A stretch of DNA of 64,000 nt, from positions 1,027,392-1,091,391 of the forward strand of contig RBKR01000022.1 in assembly GCA_004835665.1 (NCBI GenBank). Direction: 5' to 3'. The first letter of the stretch is position 1. Every line of letters starts with the position of its first letter. Source of the DNA: Phoma sp. XZ068. Its lineage: Eukaryota > Ascomycota > Dothideomycetes > Pleosporales > Didymellaceae. Under the pieces are notes generated by a model, which worked only from the letters and a program-made list of their open reading frames with translations, had not been told where the DNA came from and ran no database searches. The translations under genes and the position numbers were made by a program. This document shows positions 37,526-49,726 of this stretch, one piece after another.

Positions 37526-39185
37526 CTATACGCGTGCGCAATATAGTTGTGAACTAGACAAGATTGTCAATATCCTGTATAATGGTGTAAAGCTTCGGCC
37601 CGAATAAATGAATGCTTCACGTGGCTCTTGATCTTCCTTAAAGCATTGTGAGGAAGCATGAGGGCATGAAGTAGGGACGCATTCCTCACTCCCTAAGCCC
37701 ATTCCAGTCGTATTGCATGCGACTCGCCTGGCGAACTGACGCAGTCTATAAGCCCAATCAAAGGAGGAGTGCAAGCCTTGGACAAGAAATCGCTGCCGCA
37801 GATCGTCGAGCATGTCTGCCGGATATTCTACATGCCTATCTTCGGCTGCTACAACCACCCGCTAGATCACGAGCATCTGCGCTATTTTGATAAATTATAA
37901 GAGCACTGGCGAATAGCCGGCAGCATCGTGAAAAGCCCCTGCATCCCTCTCTTTTATGCCGAGCACAGCAAGGAAAACCACAACACCGCTTTCGTAGATG
38001 CTACCGCGGAGACGGTGGTCCAGCAGGGATATGCACAACGATAGGCATACTCTATCCAACGCTCTTGTCTGTACTTCTCCCCTGGCTAACCGTTTCTGCC
38101 AGGCCTAGTACTTTGTGAATGCTTGTCAGCTGCAATGCTGTATATTGGTGGGGAAGTTGGATCGCTTCATCTCCTCCCTGGCCTTGGCTTGTACGACATA
38201 CGAAGCAAAGAAGACACTTCCAGGTATACTTGTACGCTCTGTATGTCTCCTTCCTCAATCTCACCACGAGTTCTCTCTCGCTAGCTCGCCTCAAGTCGTC
38301 GTTGACAAAGCTGTTGATCCGAAATCGGTCAAAAACACTGATCCTGTCATCGCAAACAGCAGCATGGGCTGCCTCGACCAGCCGGTCTAAGCTTTCAGCA
38401 AGTACTTTCAGGTGCGACTCTATAGATGGGTTGGGCATATGCGCTAGACGAGCGGCTTTGAGGAGCGGGATTCCGCTGAAAATCTGTGGGTACCCCGTAT
38501 GTTCCATCCATGGATCCACTTCGGTATCTGCTGCTGTGGGCTTACAGACATCTGCGCTAGCATCCAACATCTTTCGGTTGCTATCTAGCTCCGTGCTCAC
38601 CAGCTCATGAAGCAGAGCCTCCCTAGAAAGCGCCACTCTTCCTGCTTCCTCGCGCTCTGCAAGGAGGCCAGCTGTTGGTTCTGCCTCTTGCTACGGAGTG
38701 ACCTGGAAAAACGAGCATTGAAGGCCCCTCGAGAAAAACTGTTGGCAGTAAATAGCAGTGGATATTGGGATTCCGTCTTCCATGAAGTCTTGTGTAGCGT
38801 CGTGCCGACCTCCGCGTTTCTTCCGCACGGCTCGGCGCTCTTAGAAATGTGCTGACATCTTCGATTGCACACTGGGAGTTGTTCGAGTAATGTGGAGGCA
38901 TCAGGAGCATTTCTCCCCACGATGTAAGGTGAGTCCCGGGATGGGAGGCGAGGCAGGGATCGGTTGGGGGATTTTATGCCTCGCTGGATCGACGATGTCT
39001 GGGAATTCTGCCTGTAACCTTCTCGCGATGCTTGCAGCTCCGCCTGTTCTATCGCGTGTTCGAACGTCGGGGTGCGATGCGTGCTTGCTGCAGAGATGAG
39101 TAGTTAGTGCTGCTGGATTGACACAATATCCACACTTTCGACACAGGAGGAGCTTATAGGGCTGCAGAAATTCAAAGAGGTCCAT
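37526..39185 (-). pseudogene. OrsD-like (DUF3505-type) zinc-finger protein, inactivated by C-to-T stops
   Basis: From ATG 39185 (context GTACCATGG) one minus frame runs to about 38070. It includes an N-terminal C2H2-like finger (LCRKCGYCVNPAALTTHL), a WMEHTGYPQIF block and a WKCLLCFVCRTSQ block, interrupted by only three stops (a TGA, a TAA and a TAG) that C-to-T or G-to-A transitions can explain. After a frameshift near 38060 the frame continues (CISLLDHRL, VFLAVLGIKERD, QGLHSSFDWAYRLRQF, CNTTGMG) with two more TAA/TAG stops. The order of blocks is the same as in residues 15-560 of the terminal telomere-linked helicase, without the helicase part. OrsD proteins are known from the orsellinic-acid gene cluster of Aspergillus; their activity is unclear. 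No polyketide synthase is near. Confidence 0.75.
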
Positions 39186-39739
39186 GGTACATAGATGTTG
39201 ACAGCGATGAATATCTATCCCTACCATGCGTCTTGTCCGCTGTATCACGACGCGGTCTCAGGACGCGCATTGCAGGGGGCCTCTCAATTTTGCCCGACAC
39301 CGAGATTGCGCAGCGATTTCTGTAAATCCTCATCTCGCACGGTGCGCGGGCCAAGTAGAAGGCGTGATGCACGATGATTAGCTGGTCAAAAAAATCCACC
39401 GAAGTTGACCGCAGCATAGGATGGAGATTAGCTTAATAATATAATGTAAAACTCTAAGTATACCTGCTAGGGTGGCCCTCATCTTTGGTGGGATCTGTTT
39501 TGGTGTTCGGCGATCGTTGCGCCGACGGGCACGGTAAGTTAATAAAGAAAGTTGTTAGATAGAATGCTTAAGTGCGACAAGGTATCTTCATCGTTCCTGG
39601 CATTCTCCGTTCTCCGTCTCTTCTTGGCTGACGTGGTTTTGACCTCTCGGCTAATTCTTGGCTACAGGGCTCTGATTGGTTAACCCTCCAAAGTCCTGCC
39701 ATCTGACAAAAGTATTGTTCATCACCAAGAATATCCTCC

Positions 39740-40336
39740 TTAAAATGACGCCACATCACCATTCTCATCCAACACCCCCACCGGTCCTCCGGAAACACAC
39801 TCGGCAACTTCTCGCCCCTGATTCAAAATGCTATTCTCGTTTGGAGGAATGAACTGCGCGCAGCGACCAAAGCGATCGCATTCACCGACTTCGTTGCCGA
39901 CTTGGCACTCTAGGCCCTCATTACCGAAGACTTCGTTGCCTTCGCCGGTTGCGAAGGATCTGAAGCCCGAGGAGTCGCGCTGGGGTGCAGGGGCTAGAAA
40001 AGGAAGCTATTAGTTTCCGGTTGGATGGGCGCGTGGAGCGGAAGGGGTGAGGAAGAATAAAGGCTTGTGGATGTATTGAGATTCGACAAGAGATATGGAA
40101 AGAAAGGATTTTGGTAGAATTAGATTTGTGGTAAGGCTTTGGGACAAGAGAATAATAGGAATAGAACGTGCAGATATAGGAAGATAGCTTGTAATGATTG
40201 CGAAAGAAAACAGGAATAGACAGCATAGATATAGAGATATAGGAGATTGATCGGTTTATATAAGAGAAGATAACCTACCGGCCAAAGCTATTCCGGCAGC
40301 GAACGCAAAGAACGGAACGACGAAAGTGGGGCGCAT
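39740..40336 (-). CDS. small secreted protein, two-exon model
   Basis: ATG at 40336 starts a signal peptide (MRPTFVVPFFAFAAGIALA, cleavage likely after ALA). A GTAGGT donor ends exon 1 (40279-40336). An acceptor TTTTCTAG with an upstream CTAAT branch site joins in frame to exon 2 (39740-39993), giving 103 aa. The mature part is acidic, with four cysteines at 49, 58, 64 and 85 (GLECQVGNEVGECDRFGRC core). The intron would be 285 nt, long for this region and C/T-rich, so further splicing inside it cannot be excluded. No family recognised. It is a second candidate secreted protein 2.6 kb from the first, on the same strand. Confidence 0.55.
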
Positions 40337-41449
40337 TTTAGTCGGTTTGATCTTAGAAGAAGAGAGTAGTAAAGGTGTTGAACAAAAAAAGTAATGACTT
40401 GCAATGATAGGATCAGAAAAATGTATATATAATATAGCGATCGATCGATACCTGCGATGATAATCTAGAAACACCTCAAGGAATCCATTCTACTTATGTA
40501 TGCCTGAAATTGGCCCTAGGTCCTTGCCTCAGGCTCAAACGCTGCATGTTTCGCAGTCCAGCAGGAGGAGACCAAGAAGCCGTTGAAACATTCCCCTGTG
40601 TGGTATTAACTTCAAAAATCTTGATTTGACTCTTCAAAGCACCCAGAAAGATTGAATAACAATTCCCTGTCTTTGTCTAGAGTCGGTCTTAAGAGTATAG
40701 ATGTGGTAATCCTCAGTTCTTGGCATCAAGATAAACGACTGACGCCGCCGAGGGGTCGCAAATACACGTTTCAGCCATCTTGGCAATTCCATGCTGCGGT
40801 TTAGCACATAATATGCCTTCAGAAGCACTGACGTTTCCGGATGCCAAGTTCGCACCAGTTGACCAACTTTAGGATAATGATTATGGATAGTGACACTAGC
40901 GCTGCCAAACACATCCACCGCACCCTTAAATATGGTAGTTTCGCTATTCTGAGTATCCTAATATGCCTCTGCCAGTTTAGGTTGTGGCCGATGCACACAC
41001 CTCCGCACCACAAGAGGGTACCACGATCCTACCTGGCGCTCTGAGAGGAGGCTTCGACGACAAGGACCTTCGTGCCGTTCTGGAATACGCAGTATTCAAG
41101 CCAGAAACCATTGAGTTTGAACGAACGTATGCAGTATTGGAAGTTAAGGGCATTCGCTTGTGTGCCTTTGCTATCTGGAGCTATCTGGGCTATCCAGCGA
41201 CTGAATCGACCGCTGAACCGTTTGTTTAAAGCGAATGCTTACACCTGGCCTAGGCTGCCTACGGTTTCAAGTAGTCAGCATTTGATTTACCGTACGCGTA
41301 GGCCAGGCGTAATCCAGGATCAAAAGCGAACTTAACGCTCGATCCAGTGAAATCCTGTTCATTCTGCATACCCCGAAGTTAACCAGGCCGCAGGTTGGCT
41401 ATGCCACTTGATAGAAATCATGTTTGGCAGCTGGAAGAGCTCATAAATA
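40337..41449. other. no confident gene
   Basis: Open frames of 60-95 codons on both strands (for example minus 40634-40918) lack an ATG or a recognisable motif. Probably promoter of the secreted protein gene plus decayed coding DNA 5' of the TPR remnant. Confidence 0.4.
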
Positions 41450-42106
41450 TTGTCTCAGCAAACGGCTGCAGGCAACGCTATCAACGTCCATCGGCTCGTG
41501 CATCTGGAAATGCGGTACTGGCTCAAGAGGGAAGAGACGCTGGCACAGTGGGCTGCTAAGGCGATGCAGCACTTGGAAGAGGTGTTTCCAGATGATGACC
41601 ACAGGAACCGGAGTATATGGAGGTTGTACTTGGCACATGCGCGCTACGTGTTTGAATGTCAAACCATGGAAGAGAATACGGAAGAGAGAACAGGGCTCCT
41701 CTGGAATTTCGCGCTGTGCTTGTACAGTGATGGAAGGTACAACGAAGCAGAGATCTCGTTTTCGAAGGTAAGGCAGACGAGAAGGAGGATGCTTGGCGAG
41801 GACCATCCCGACACACTGACCAACATGGCCAACATGGCCAACCTGGCGTCGATGTACAGCAATCGGGGGCGGTAGGCAGAAGAGGAAAACCTGGAGGTGC
41901 AAGTGATGGAGGCGTTCAAGAGGGTGCTTAAGGCGGAGCATCCCCACAAGCTAACCAGCATAGTTAATCTGGCATATACGCTGACGGGTCAAGGCGAAGA
42001 TTATGCAGCTATCGCTCCCATAGAACAGGTCCTTCAGCTAGAGAGACAAGTCTTTAGCCCGCAGTATCCTCACATTCTATCATTACTTTTAACATTTAAG
42101 AAGTAG
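41450..42106 (+). pseudogene. C-terminal TPR remnant of an NLR-type (NB-ARC/TPR) protein
   Basis: One plus frame, broken by a single TAG at 41873 where Trp is expected, encodes kinesin-light-chain-type tetratricopeptide repeats. It has VHRLVHLEMRYWL, then EVFPDDDHRNRSIWRLYLAH, GLLWNFALCLYSDGRYNEAE, RMLGEDHPDTLTNMANLAS and a further repeat. This order (a VHxLVH block, then TPRs) is typical of the end of fungal NB-ARC or NACHT signalling proteins involved in nonself recognition. The nucleotide-binding domain is missing, and the right end runs into RIPed DNA after the stop at 42104-42106. Confidence 0.75.
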
Positions 42107-44589
42107 GAGCTAGAGAATAGTAAGATTAGTAACTAAGCTAGTTTTGCTTCTATAGTGTAACTAAGTATAATTAGTTTTTATATACTTAAGCATAGTATTT
42201 AGTATAAGCTATAACTTGTAAGTGCAGCTATATTTAAGGCTAATATAAAAAACAGGCCTAGGCAGTTTCTACTATTATAAGGTAGTAGAGATATCTTACT
42301 CTAATCTAGATTAGATAAGTATTTAATATCTCTCCTCTATAAAGGGCAAAGATATAGGCGTCTTATATATATAGAATTAGTAATTTATACTATAAATTAA
42401 GAAAATTATAGCCTATGCATAGTCTCTATATTATAAAAATTATAATATCTATAATATCTACCTAATTATAAAAATTATAATATCTACCTAATTATAAAAA
42501 TTATAATATCTACCTAATTATAAAAAGTATAATATCTATAATATCTACTTAATTATAAAAAGTATAATATCTATAATATTATTAGGCTTAATAGCTAGGG
42601 GCACTAGAGAGAGAAGTATTAATATAAGCAGGTAGGACTATAATAGTCCTAGACAAGGTTAATTAATAGTAGACTGTTTACTACTCTATAGCAAATAGCT
42701 AAGCTAGGCTCTATATACTCTAGTTACCTTATATAGAGGTAACTCTAGTAACTATACCCTACCTAAGTATAGTAGTATAAGTATTTAAATCCTATAAGCT
42801 ATATATCTAATAATATCCCCCTTTTATAGTTAAATATTCTAGGTAACTATAGAGAAATATATTAGTAGCTATTTTAAGCTATTATAGGCTATTATAGCCT
42901 TATACTAGAAAGATAGGTAGTAGGTAGCCTAGCTTAAGTTAGAAGTAGGCTTAGGCTTCTAGAGGGAAATTTCTACTTTTACCTTTACCTTTATTTAGAA
43001 TTTTATTTACCTATACTTTAATTCTATCTACTAGCTAGTAGGGTACTTATAAACCTCTAATAGGTTTCTATCTATAATTTCTAGCTATTACTTCTTCTTC
43101 CTACTATATAACTTAGTAAGTTTTTAAAGTTTTTTATTTTTAAATTCTAGCTCTAATAGGCCCTAATATAGGTTATTCTAAGCTATTATAGCCTAAGTTA
43201 GCTTATTAGGGCTTATTAGAGCTAGTTTAAGCTTTATTTAACTATTTTAGTACTAACTAGGTTATTTTAAACTATTTTATACTATTCTTAACTATATCTA
43301 TATATTATACTACCTACTAGTACCTTTTAGCTACTAACTATAGATTACTTAGAGGTCTTAAATAATATAGTATATAATACCTACTATATAGCCTATTATT
43401 ATATCTACTATATTAACTACTTTAGTAAAGGTAGTACCTACTTTACTAGTACTCTAGGCTACTACTTCCCTCTAGTTACTAATACTAATTAGTACTTTTA
43501 CTATACCTAGGCCTATAAGGTTAAGGCTAGTAAGAATATCTAGACTATATATTATATAAGGTATTTCTTTACTAATTTAGACTACTTTATAGTATATATT
43601 TTTATTTTAGGTTACTATTAACTAAAATAGGCTATTTTAACCTATTATAGCTTTCTAAAGCTGTCTTTAACTAGGTTAATAAAATTTATATATACTTTAA
43701 TATACTTACTACTAAGATATATACTAAAGCCTAGCCTTTAACTATAAAGGTTCTTAAGAGTATAAAGGTTAAGGCTATAAGTAATTTACTCTCTAAAGTA
43801 TATTAAGTTACTAAGATAATTAAGAGGTAAGCTAGTTTACCCCCTTATTACCTATTTTTAACTATTACTAACTCTTCTAGAGAGTTTAAGCCTTATACTA
43901 ATAACTTTTTTTTATACTTAAGTATTTAGAGCTCTTAGAGTAACTCTATAACTAAAGTATACTTTATTAGCTAGAAGTATAATAAGGTTACTATATAGGC
44001 TAAGGCTAAAGGTAATAAGTATAAGCTTAAGTAGTAGGCTACTACTAAGGCCTCTTCTCCTACTAAGAAGGTCTATTTTCTTTCTTTTAAGCTATTTTAG
44101 GCTATTTTAACTCTTTATAGGCTAAGAGTATCTTTATTAATAGTAAGAAGTATAATCTAGAGGCTAGAGCTGCTATTCTTATAAGTAAGATTAAAGAACT
44201 TTATAAATCTAAGAATAGTAAGTTAACTACTAATAAGAGTAAGATTACTAAGTATATAAATATAAAGAAAAAAGAGTATAAGAATCTTCTAGCTAAGGCT
44301 GCTAAGTTATAAGAAGTAATAGGTAGTTTTAAGGTATTCTAAGGTATATTTAGTAATTCTAGAGTAATATAGCCTCTTCTAGTATATATAAAATAATATC
44401 TAGTTTTCTACTACTTTAGCAGCTATTAATAGTTATAGTTTATTTAAATTCTACTCTTATAACCTTTCTATACTATTTTATAATATTATAGGCTATTATT
44501 ACTTTTAATATCTTCTACTATTTTTAATAGTATACTTATAGCCTTTCTAGGCTATTCTATAGTATTATAAGCTATTATAGTCTTTAGTA
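42107..44589. other. RIPed AT-rich block, origin unrecognised
   Basis: Stop-rich. One late plus-frame stretch (about 44140-44330) reads a Lys-rich helix-like sequence (INIKKKEYKNLLAKAAKL) that I cannot assign. The motif GGCTATTNTAG and variants recur many times between 42860 and 44600. Confidence 0.5.
42435..42575. repeat. AT-rich ~26-bp tandem repeat
   Basis: Unit AATTATAAAAATTATAATAT followed by CTACCT or CTATAATATCTACCT, about five imperfect copies. Confidence 0.75.
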
Positions 44590-44697
44590 CTCCCTAACCT
44601 AGATAAGTAGACTAACTATTTCTATAGTTAATTTAGAGGTATAGATTTGTTAGAGACTAGAGCTATAGAATTAGCACAGATATCTTATTATAGTATA

Positions 44698-46559
44698 ACG
44701 TACCTCACGGGCGAGCCGGTCACCCGAGCGAGCCGGTCACTTTTGCCAAGACCACACCAACACTGCAACTACTTTGCAACACTACAGTGTACAACTAGAA
44801 TGTACTGTAGGCTAAAGTGTATTAAACTAATCTACAGTACTTTGCGCATCATTATTGCATGTTCGCGCGTTGTGCCCTGCCTCACCACACGTGCCACAGC
44901 GTCTTAAAGGCTGAGTGCCAGGTTCAACACGCGCTCTCTTCTTTGCCTTCTTTCCATCGCTGCGAGCGTTAAACTCCTTTAGAGTAGTTAGCCGCAATCC
45001 TTCACTAAACGTTAGTGTCCCTTCACGCTGGATTCGCTTTCTTTTGTGTGATTTACGGCGTGTAGCGGCCTCATTAGCTGCTTCAAGGTCTGCAACTTGG
45101 TTGCGCACCAAAACTAGTGAATGCGCTATCATCTCTGCGCCTTTGGTGAGCTGATTAAGGGCATTAACCATTGAAGTTGGCGAGCTGTCAGCGTGTCTCT
45201 GAATCCTTTCTCGAATCAGCTTCGATTGTGACCCAAATTCTAGGGTGTTGCTTGGTGTTCTAGACTCCCACGTACTCTCATCCACAGTAGGTAGTGGTGG
45301 AGTACACAACCGCACTTCGAGCTTTGATATCACAGCCTCTGGGTCAAGTGGGACCAGGCCAGCACCTCTGAATCCTCCCTGTATGTTGCTCTTAGTGATT
45401 GAGGCGTCAAAAGCTGCTTTAAAGCACGGCAAGAACTCAAGTTTAGTGATGCGAGTAATCTTGCTCCGCATTAGCTGCTCAGCTTGGCGGCCATATGCCT
45501 TCTTCAGAGAGGCAAAACATCCCACATCAAGCGGCTGCAGCAGGTGCGACGAGTGTGGAGGCATACACAGAGTGATAATCTTGTGTTCCTCACAGTACTG
45601 GTGGAAATCAACCGAGTTGTGGCTCTCATGGCCGTCCAGAACAAGCAGCCGATAGCTGCCAACAGTGCGCGCCTTGGTGTGCTCATCAAAGTGCTTTAAC
45701 CACTTAACTCCAAGCTCATTGTTTGTCCAGCCGTTGTTAGAGACATTAAGAACCCAGTTGTTAGGTATACTAGGCTCTTTGTACCAGGCAGAGAGGTGGT
45801 GCTTGCCAGAGAAGATGATAAAGGGTGGGATGGCCCACCCCTTTGCATTGATGCCCTGGATGATACTAGTCCACTCTCGGTCGCCCTGCTGCACTGTCTT
45901 TGGCCTTCCTCGACGCTCAGAGCCTGTGACAACAGCTCCTGTGGATATAACGCCCATCATAAACCCAGACTCATCGAAGTTGTAGGTGTCGTCATCCAGA
46001 ATACCATACTTAGCTTTGGTATTCTCTACAAGGCGGAACCAGCCCTGAATCACCCCGGGATCCTCACAGAGGGCTCGCTTGTAGTCGTACTTCCGATTGA
46101 ACTTGACTTTCAGCTCTGGCCGACGCTTAACAAAGGTGCTAGCCCAGTTCTTGCCAACAGGGGGCTGGTGGCGCTCAGCAAGGAGAGAATTAGCCATATC
46201 CTCCACATCAGCAAGCCGGGGCGAGTATCCTCGCGCGTCCAGCTTTAATACATGCTGGACAATCACCTCCTCTTCAGTGCTTTTCAGCTTCATTGAGTTG
46301 GGCTTGCAATCGCGTCGTGGGGAGGTTCCAGCAAGTCGATCACTAAGCGTGCTTTGAGAGACTTTGTAGATAGCTGCAGCGCGTCGCTGAGACAGTGTCG
46401 CGTCTTGTTTAATAGCCTGGAGGGCAAGCTGTATATCTGCTTCGTTTAAGGGCCTTGTTGCGTTACTGCGTTGAGACATTGCAGGTAGAGTGAAGTTTGG
46501 TGTGGTCTTGGCAAAAGTGACCGGCTCGCTCGGGTGACCGGCTCGCCCGTGAGGTACGT
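44698..46559 (-). mobile_element. intact Fot1/pogo-type DNA transposon 1
   Basis: 1862 bp with perfect 63-bp terminal inverted repeats (44698-44760 and 46497-46559) and TA on both sides (44696-44697, 46560-46561). Each TIR contains two direct copies of CGAGCCGGTCAC. The transposase gene fills the interior on the minus strand. Not RIPed although embedded in RIPed DNA, so it arrived later. Confidence 0.95.
44827..46479 (-). CDS. Fot1/pogo-type DDE transposase, intact
   Basis: 550 aa, single exon, starting at ATG 46479. Order: helix-turn-helix of the psq type (residues ~14-50, LSQRRAAAIYKVSQSTLSDR), CENP-B-like second DNA-binding region (~65-130), DDE_1 catalytic domain with Asp169 (YNFDESGF), Asp282 (LVLDGHESH) and Asp318 (LLQPLDVG), spacing DD35D as in Fot1-like enzymes. 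A helical region is followed by a C-terminal CCHC zinc knuckle (Cys528, Cys531, His536, Cys541) in CGTCGEAGHNARTC. All catalytic residues are present; probably active or recently so. It cuts and pastes its own element at TA sites. Confidence 0.95.
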   Translation of the reverse strand: MSQRSNATRPLNEADIQLALQAIKQDATLSQRRAAAIYKVSQSTLSDRLAGTSPRRDCKPNSMKLKSTEEEVIVQHVLKLDARGYSPRLADVEDMANSLLAERHQPPVGKNWASTFVKRRPELKVKFNRKYDYKRALCEDPGVIQGWFRLVENTKAKYGILDDDTYNFDESGFMMGVISTGAVVTGSERRGRPKTVQQGDREWTSIIQGINAKGWAIPPFIIFSGKHHLSAWYKEPSIPNNWVLNVSNNGWTNNELGVKWLKHFDEHTKARTVGSYRLLVLDGHESHNSVDFHQYCEEHKIITLCMPPHSSHLLQPLDVGCFASLKKAYGRQAEQLMRSKITRITKLEFLPCFKAAFDASITKSNIQGGFRGAGLVPLDPEAVISKLEVRLCTPPLPTVDESTWESRTPSNTLEFGSQSKLIRERIQRHADSSPTSMVNALNQLTKGAEMIAHSLVLVRNQVADLEAANEAATRRKSHKRKRIQREGTLTFSEGLRLTTLKEFNARSDGKKAKKRARVEPGTQPLRRCGTCGEAGHNARTCNNDAQSTVD

Positions 46560-46831
46560 TATAGTTAGTTTCCCTACTAACTATAGTTATTTTATAATAA
46601 TAGATTTTATCTACTTTAAACTTAGATATATATTTTATAACACTAACCTATACTATCTATATAAGTTATAGTAGTATTAGCTATATAGCAAATAGGGTTA
46701 GAGTTTTATATTTATAGTTAGGGTTGCGCTAGCACGCAGACAATACCTATACTATATACTATAAATACTAATCTAAAAAGGCTATCTATTAACTATAAAA
46801 TATAAACTATAAAATAACCTATAATAGTATA

Positions 46832-48601
46832 CTATATACCTATAAAAGGCTTATAGAGCTTAATTAAAGTAAGCTAGCGTATTATATAGGCAGCTATAGG
46901 GCTCTTTCTAGTCCTTTAGAAGGGCGCAGGCTTAATACTATAGTTATTACTATCTTTACTATCTTCTAGCTTACTATCTTTAATCTCCTCTACCTATATT
47001 ATAGGCACTAGTATATTTACCTTAATTAATAGTATTACTTTCTTACTAATAGAGCTACTAGAGATACCCTCTAAGCCTAGCTAGGTATCTAAAGCTATAC
47101 TTACTTTATAAGCTACTAAATTTATCTTAGTAACTAACTTAAGCTAGATATACTAGAAGCAAATACAGAGATTACTCTCTACCTATAAGTTTATAATAAT
47201 ATTATATAGTATTAGGTAGAGTATACCCTAGCCTAGCTACTTAGCTACTTTATACTATTAAAGTACCTAGTATAGCTACTGCTTAAATTACTACTACTAC
47301 TAAGGCCCTAAAGTAGTAGTAAGAGATAGTAGTAAAGCGTTTATAGCCTCTAAACTAACCTTGCCTCTACTACCTTAGTTCTTAGTATCTCTACTATAAG
47401 TAAGGTCTTACTCCTTAATCTAGTCTATCCTCTTAGTATAGGCCTTGCTAAGAAAAGCTATAGCCTAGTAGTACTTAATATAGATTATATCTAGCTCCTA
47501 CTTATAGCAATTATATAGGCTCTAGGCTAAAGTAAGCACGCTATTTAGCATAGTTAAGGCACTACACTTCTATAATAGTAACTAGTAGCTATATAATAAA
47601 GTAGGCAGGTAATACTCTATAGACTTCTATATAAAAGGCAAGCCTTATATACACTAGCTCTATAGAAAGGCAGCTATAGAGGCCTAGGAGGTAGTGTTAC
47701 TAATAGAGTAGGCCTTATCTAGTATAGTAGAGGCTGTTAGGTAAGGTACTACAGCACTACTATATAGGTTATTATTATTATTAACTAGCTACTTAAGAAT
47801 CTATAAGATAAATAGCTTGTCTAGATATAAAATAGAGGTATAGATACTATATTCCCTATAAGACGCTAACTCTAGCAGCAAGACTAGGCTAAGATCTAGC
47901 TTCTTCTATACTTATATAAGCTCTAGCCTTTTAGTATATTCTCTTTCTACACAGTAGTTTTTATTAGAAACACTTATAATATAGCTAGATCCTTCCTAGC
48001 TAACTTATCTAGGGGTAGGCTTCTAAGGCTCCTTAAGTTACTTAGGCTTATCTACTTTATCTACTACCTCTAACTAGAGTATTAATAGGCTAGAAGACTT
48101 AGTAGCTTATTAGAGACACTTTAATAGGTATATAGAAGTAGGTATAGTAGTATACTTTATTAACTATAGTAAGGAGTTATAGAGCTACTGCGCTAAAAAG
48201 GGTTCCCTCTAGAAGCTATTACTTAGGCAGCTAGTAAGATCTTATATAGTAGAAACTAGCTAGGCCTAAGTATTAGTAGGTAGTATATTCTTAGTAAGTA
48301 TTTTCTTTAACAGCTATATTACTAATAGTATAGAGTAGGTAATAAAGACAGGCTTATAGATACTAGTCTTATCTAGAATTAGCTAGCCTATACTATATAG
48401 GTAGAATAGAGTATTATAGTATAAGTTTAAGATAGTTACCTTACTCTAAAATAGCTTTTAGTAGTCCTTATTTAGTAGGTTATATATAAGCCTATACTTA
48501 AAGCTTAACTTATTAGCTAGTAGGAAGCTGCAGAGCCTGCTATTAAATTACTTAGTAGTATCTTCTAATATAAAGATCTAGAGTAGATTAGATAGTAATA
48601 T
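46832..48601 (-). pseudogene. RIPed copy of the 597-aa helicase-partner gene
   Basis: Aligns to 53334-55127 along its length with small indels (1770 against 1794 bp). The start codon position corresponds to 48599-48601, where CAT (ATG on the minus strand) has become TAT. Many stops of the RIP type in the original frame. Confidence 0.9.
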
Positions 48602-49726
48602 AACTATTTATTATTAATATAGGAGATAAGAAGGAATTTTATTATATTAAGCCTCTAACTAGGGTAACAGACTAAACAGAGATTAGCCTATATAATATAA
48701 ATAGATATATAAGCTAGAGTATAAAACTTAATATTACTTAGTAATAAGAGTAGCTATTCTAATAAGGTATAAAATATATAGAGGCCTACTAATATATTAG
48801 AAGCTACTATTAAGCACTAGTACTTTAAGTACTTAGGTAAGTACTAAGTAGTAGTATATAGGAAGTGCTAGTATATAGTATAGCTAGACTAGATTAAGAG
48901 CTACTTATAGAAATAATATAAGAAGCTACTAAAAAGTATTAAAGCTATAGGCAATACTATCTATTAGTAGGCAGGCTTACTATAGTACCCTAGTAAGTAG
49001 ACAATACTAGATAATAGTATATAGCCTATCCTCTAGCTACTAGTATATAATAATAGCTTACTATATTAGCTTAAGCCTAAATAATATTAGTATATTATAA
49101 GAACTATTAACTCTATTAAAAAGCACTAGTATAAAGACTATAATAGCTAGTTACTAGGAAAAAAGTAAGGGTGCCTAAGCTAAACTTAAGTAAAGGTATT
49201 ATAAGTCTAGATAGAAGATAGCTACAAGTATATACACTACTAGTAACTTTTTAGCAGCTAGTATAGATTATAGTACTTTAAGGTATATTATACTTTAGAT
49301 AGTAGTTTATAGCCTATCTCTACTAAGGGCAAGGTAGTATAGGTATATATAGGTAAGAAGATAGCTAAGACATAGGCTAATATTAAGAACTAGGTAAAGA
49401 TAATAATCTAAGATAGAGAAAAGGATAAAGCAGCCTTATAGCTAGAGTAGACTAGGTAGCTACTATACTTAAATAAACTAGATTATTCTAAATTACTAGT
49501 AAGCATTAAGGAGCCTAATATAGACCTAGAGAAGGATAAGAAACCTATTAAGGCTATAATTTAGAATACTATAGATAGACTAGCCTATATAAGCTAGGTA
49601 TTAGTTATTAAATAGATAGGTATATTTATATATATAAAGATAATCTAGATAGAGAAGTATTAGACTAGGTACACGCTGCTATAGGTATATATAAATAATA
49701 AGTTAATTAAAGAGTAATTATACCTA

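Noticed and set aside
40984..41335. ORFs upstream of the TPR remnant as the missing NB-ARC domain
   Set aside because: No P-loop (GxxxxGKT/S) or other nucleotide-binding motif is visible in any frame.
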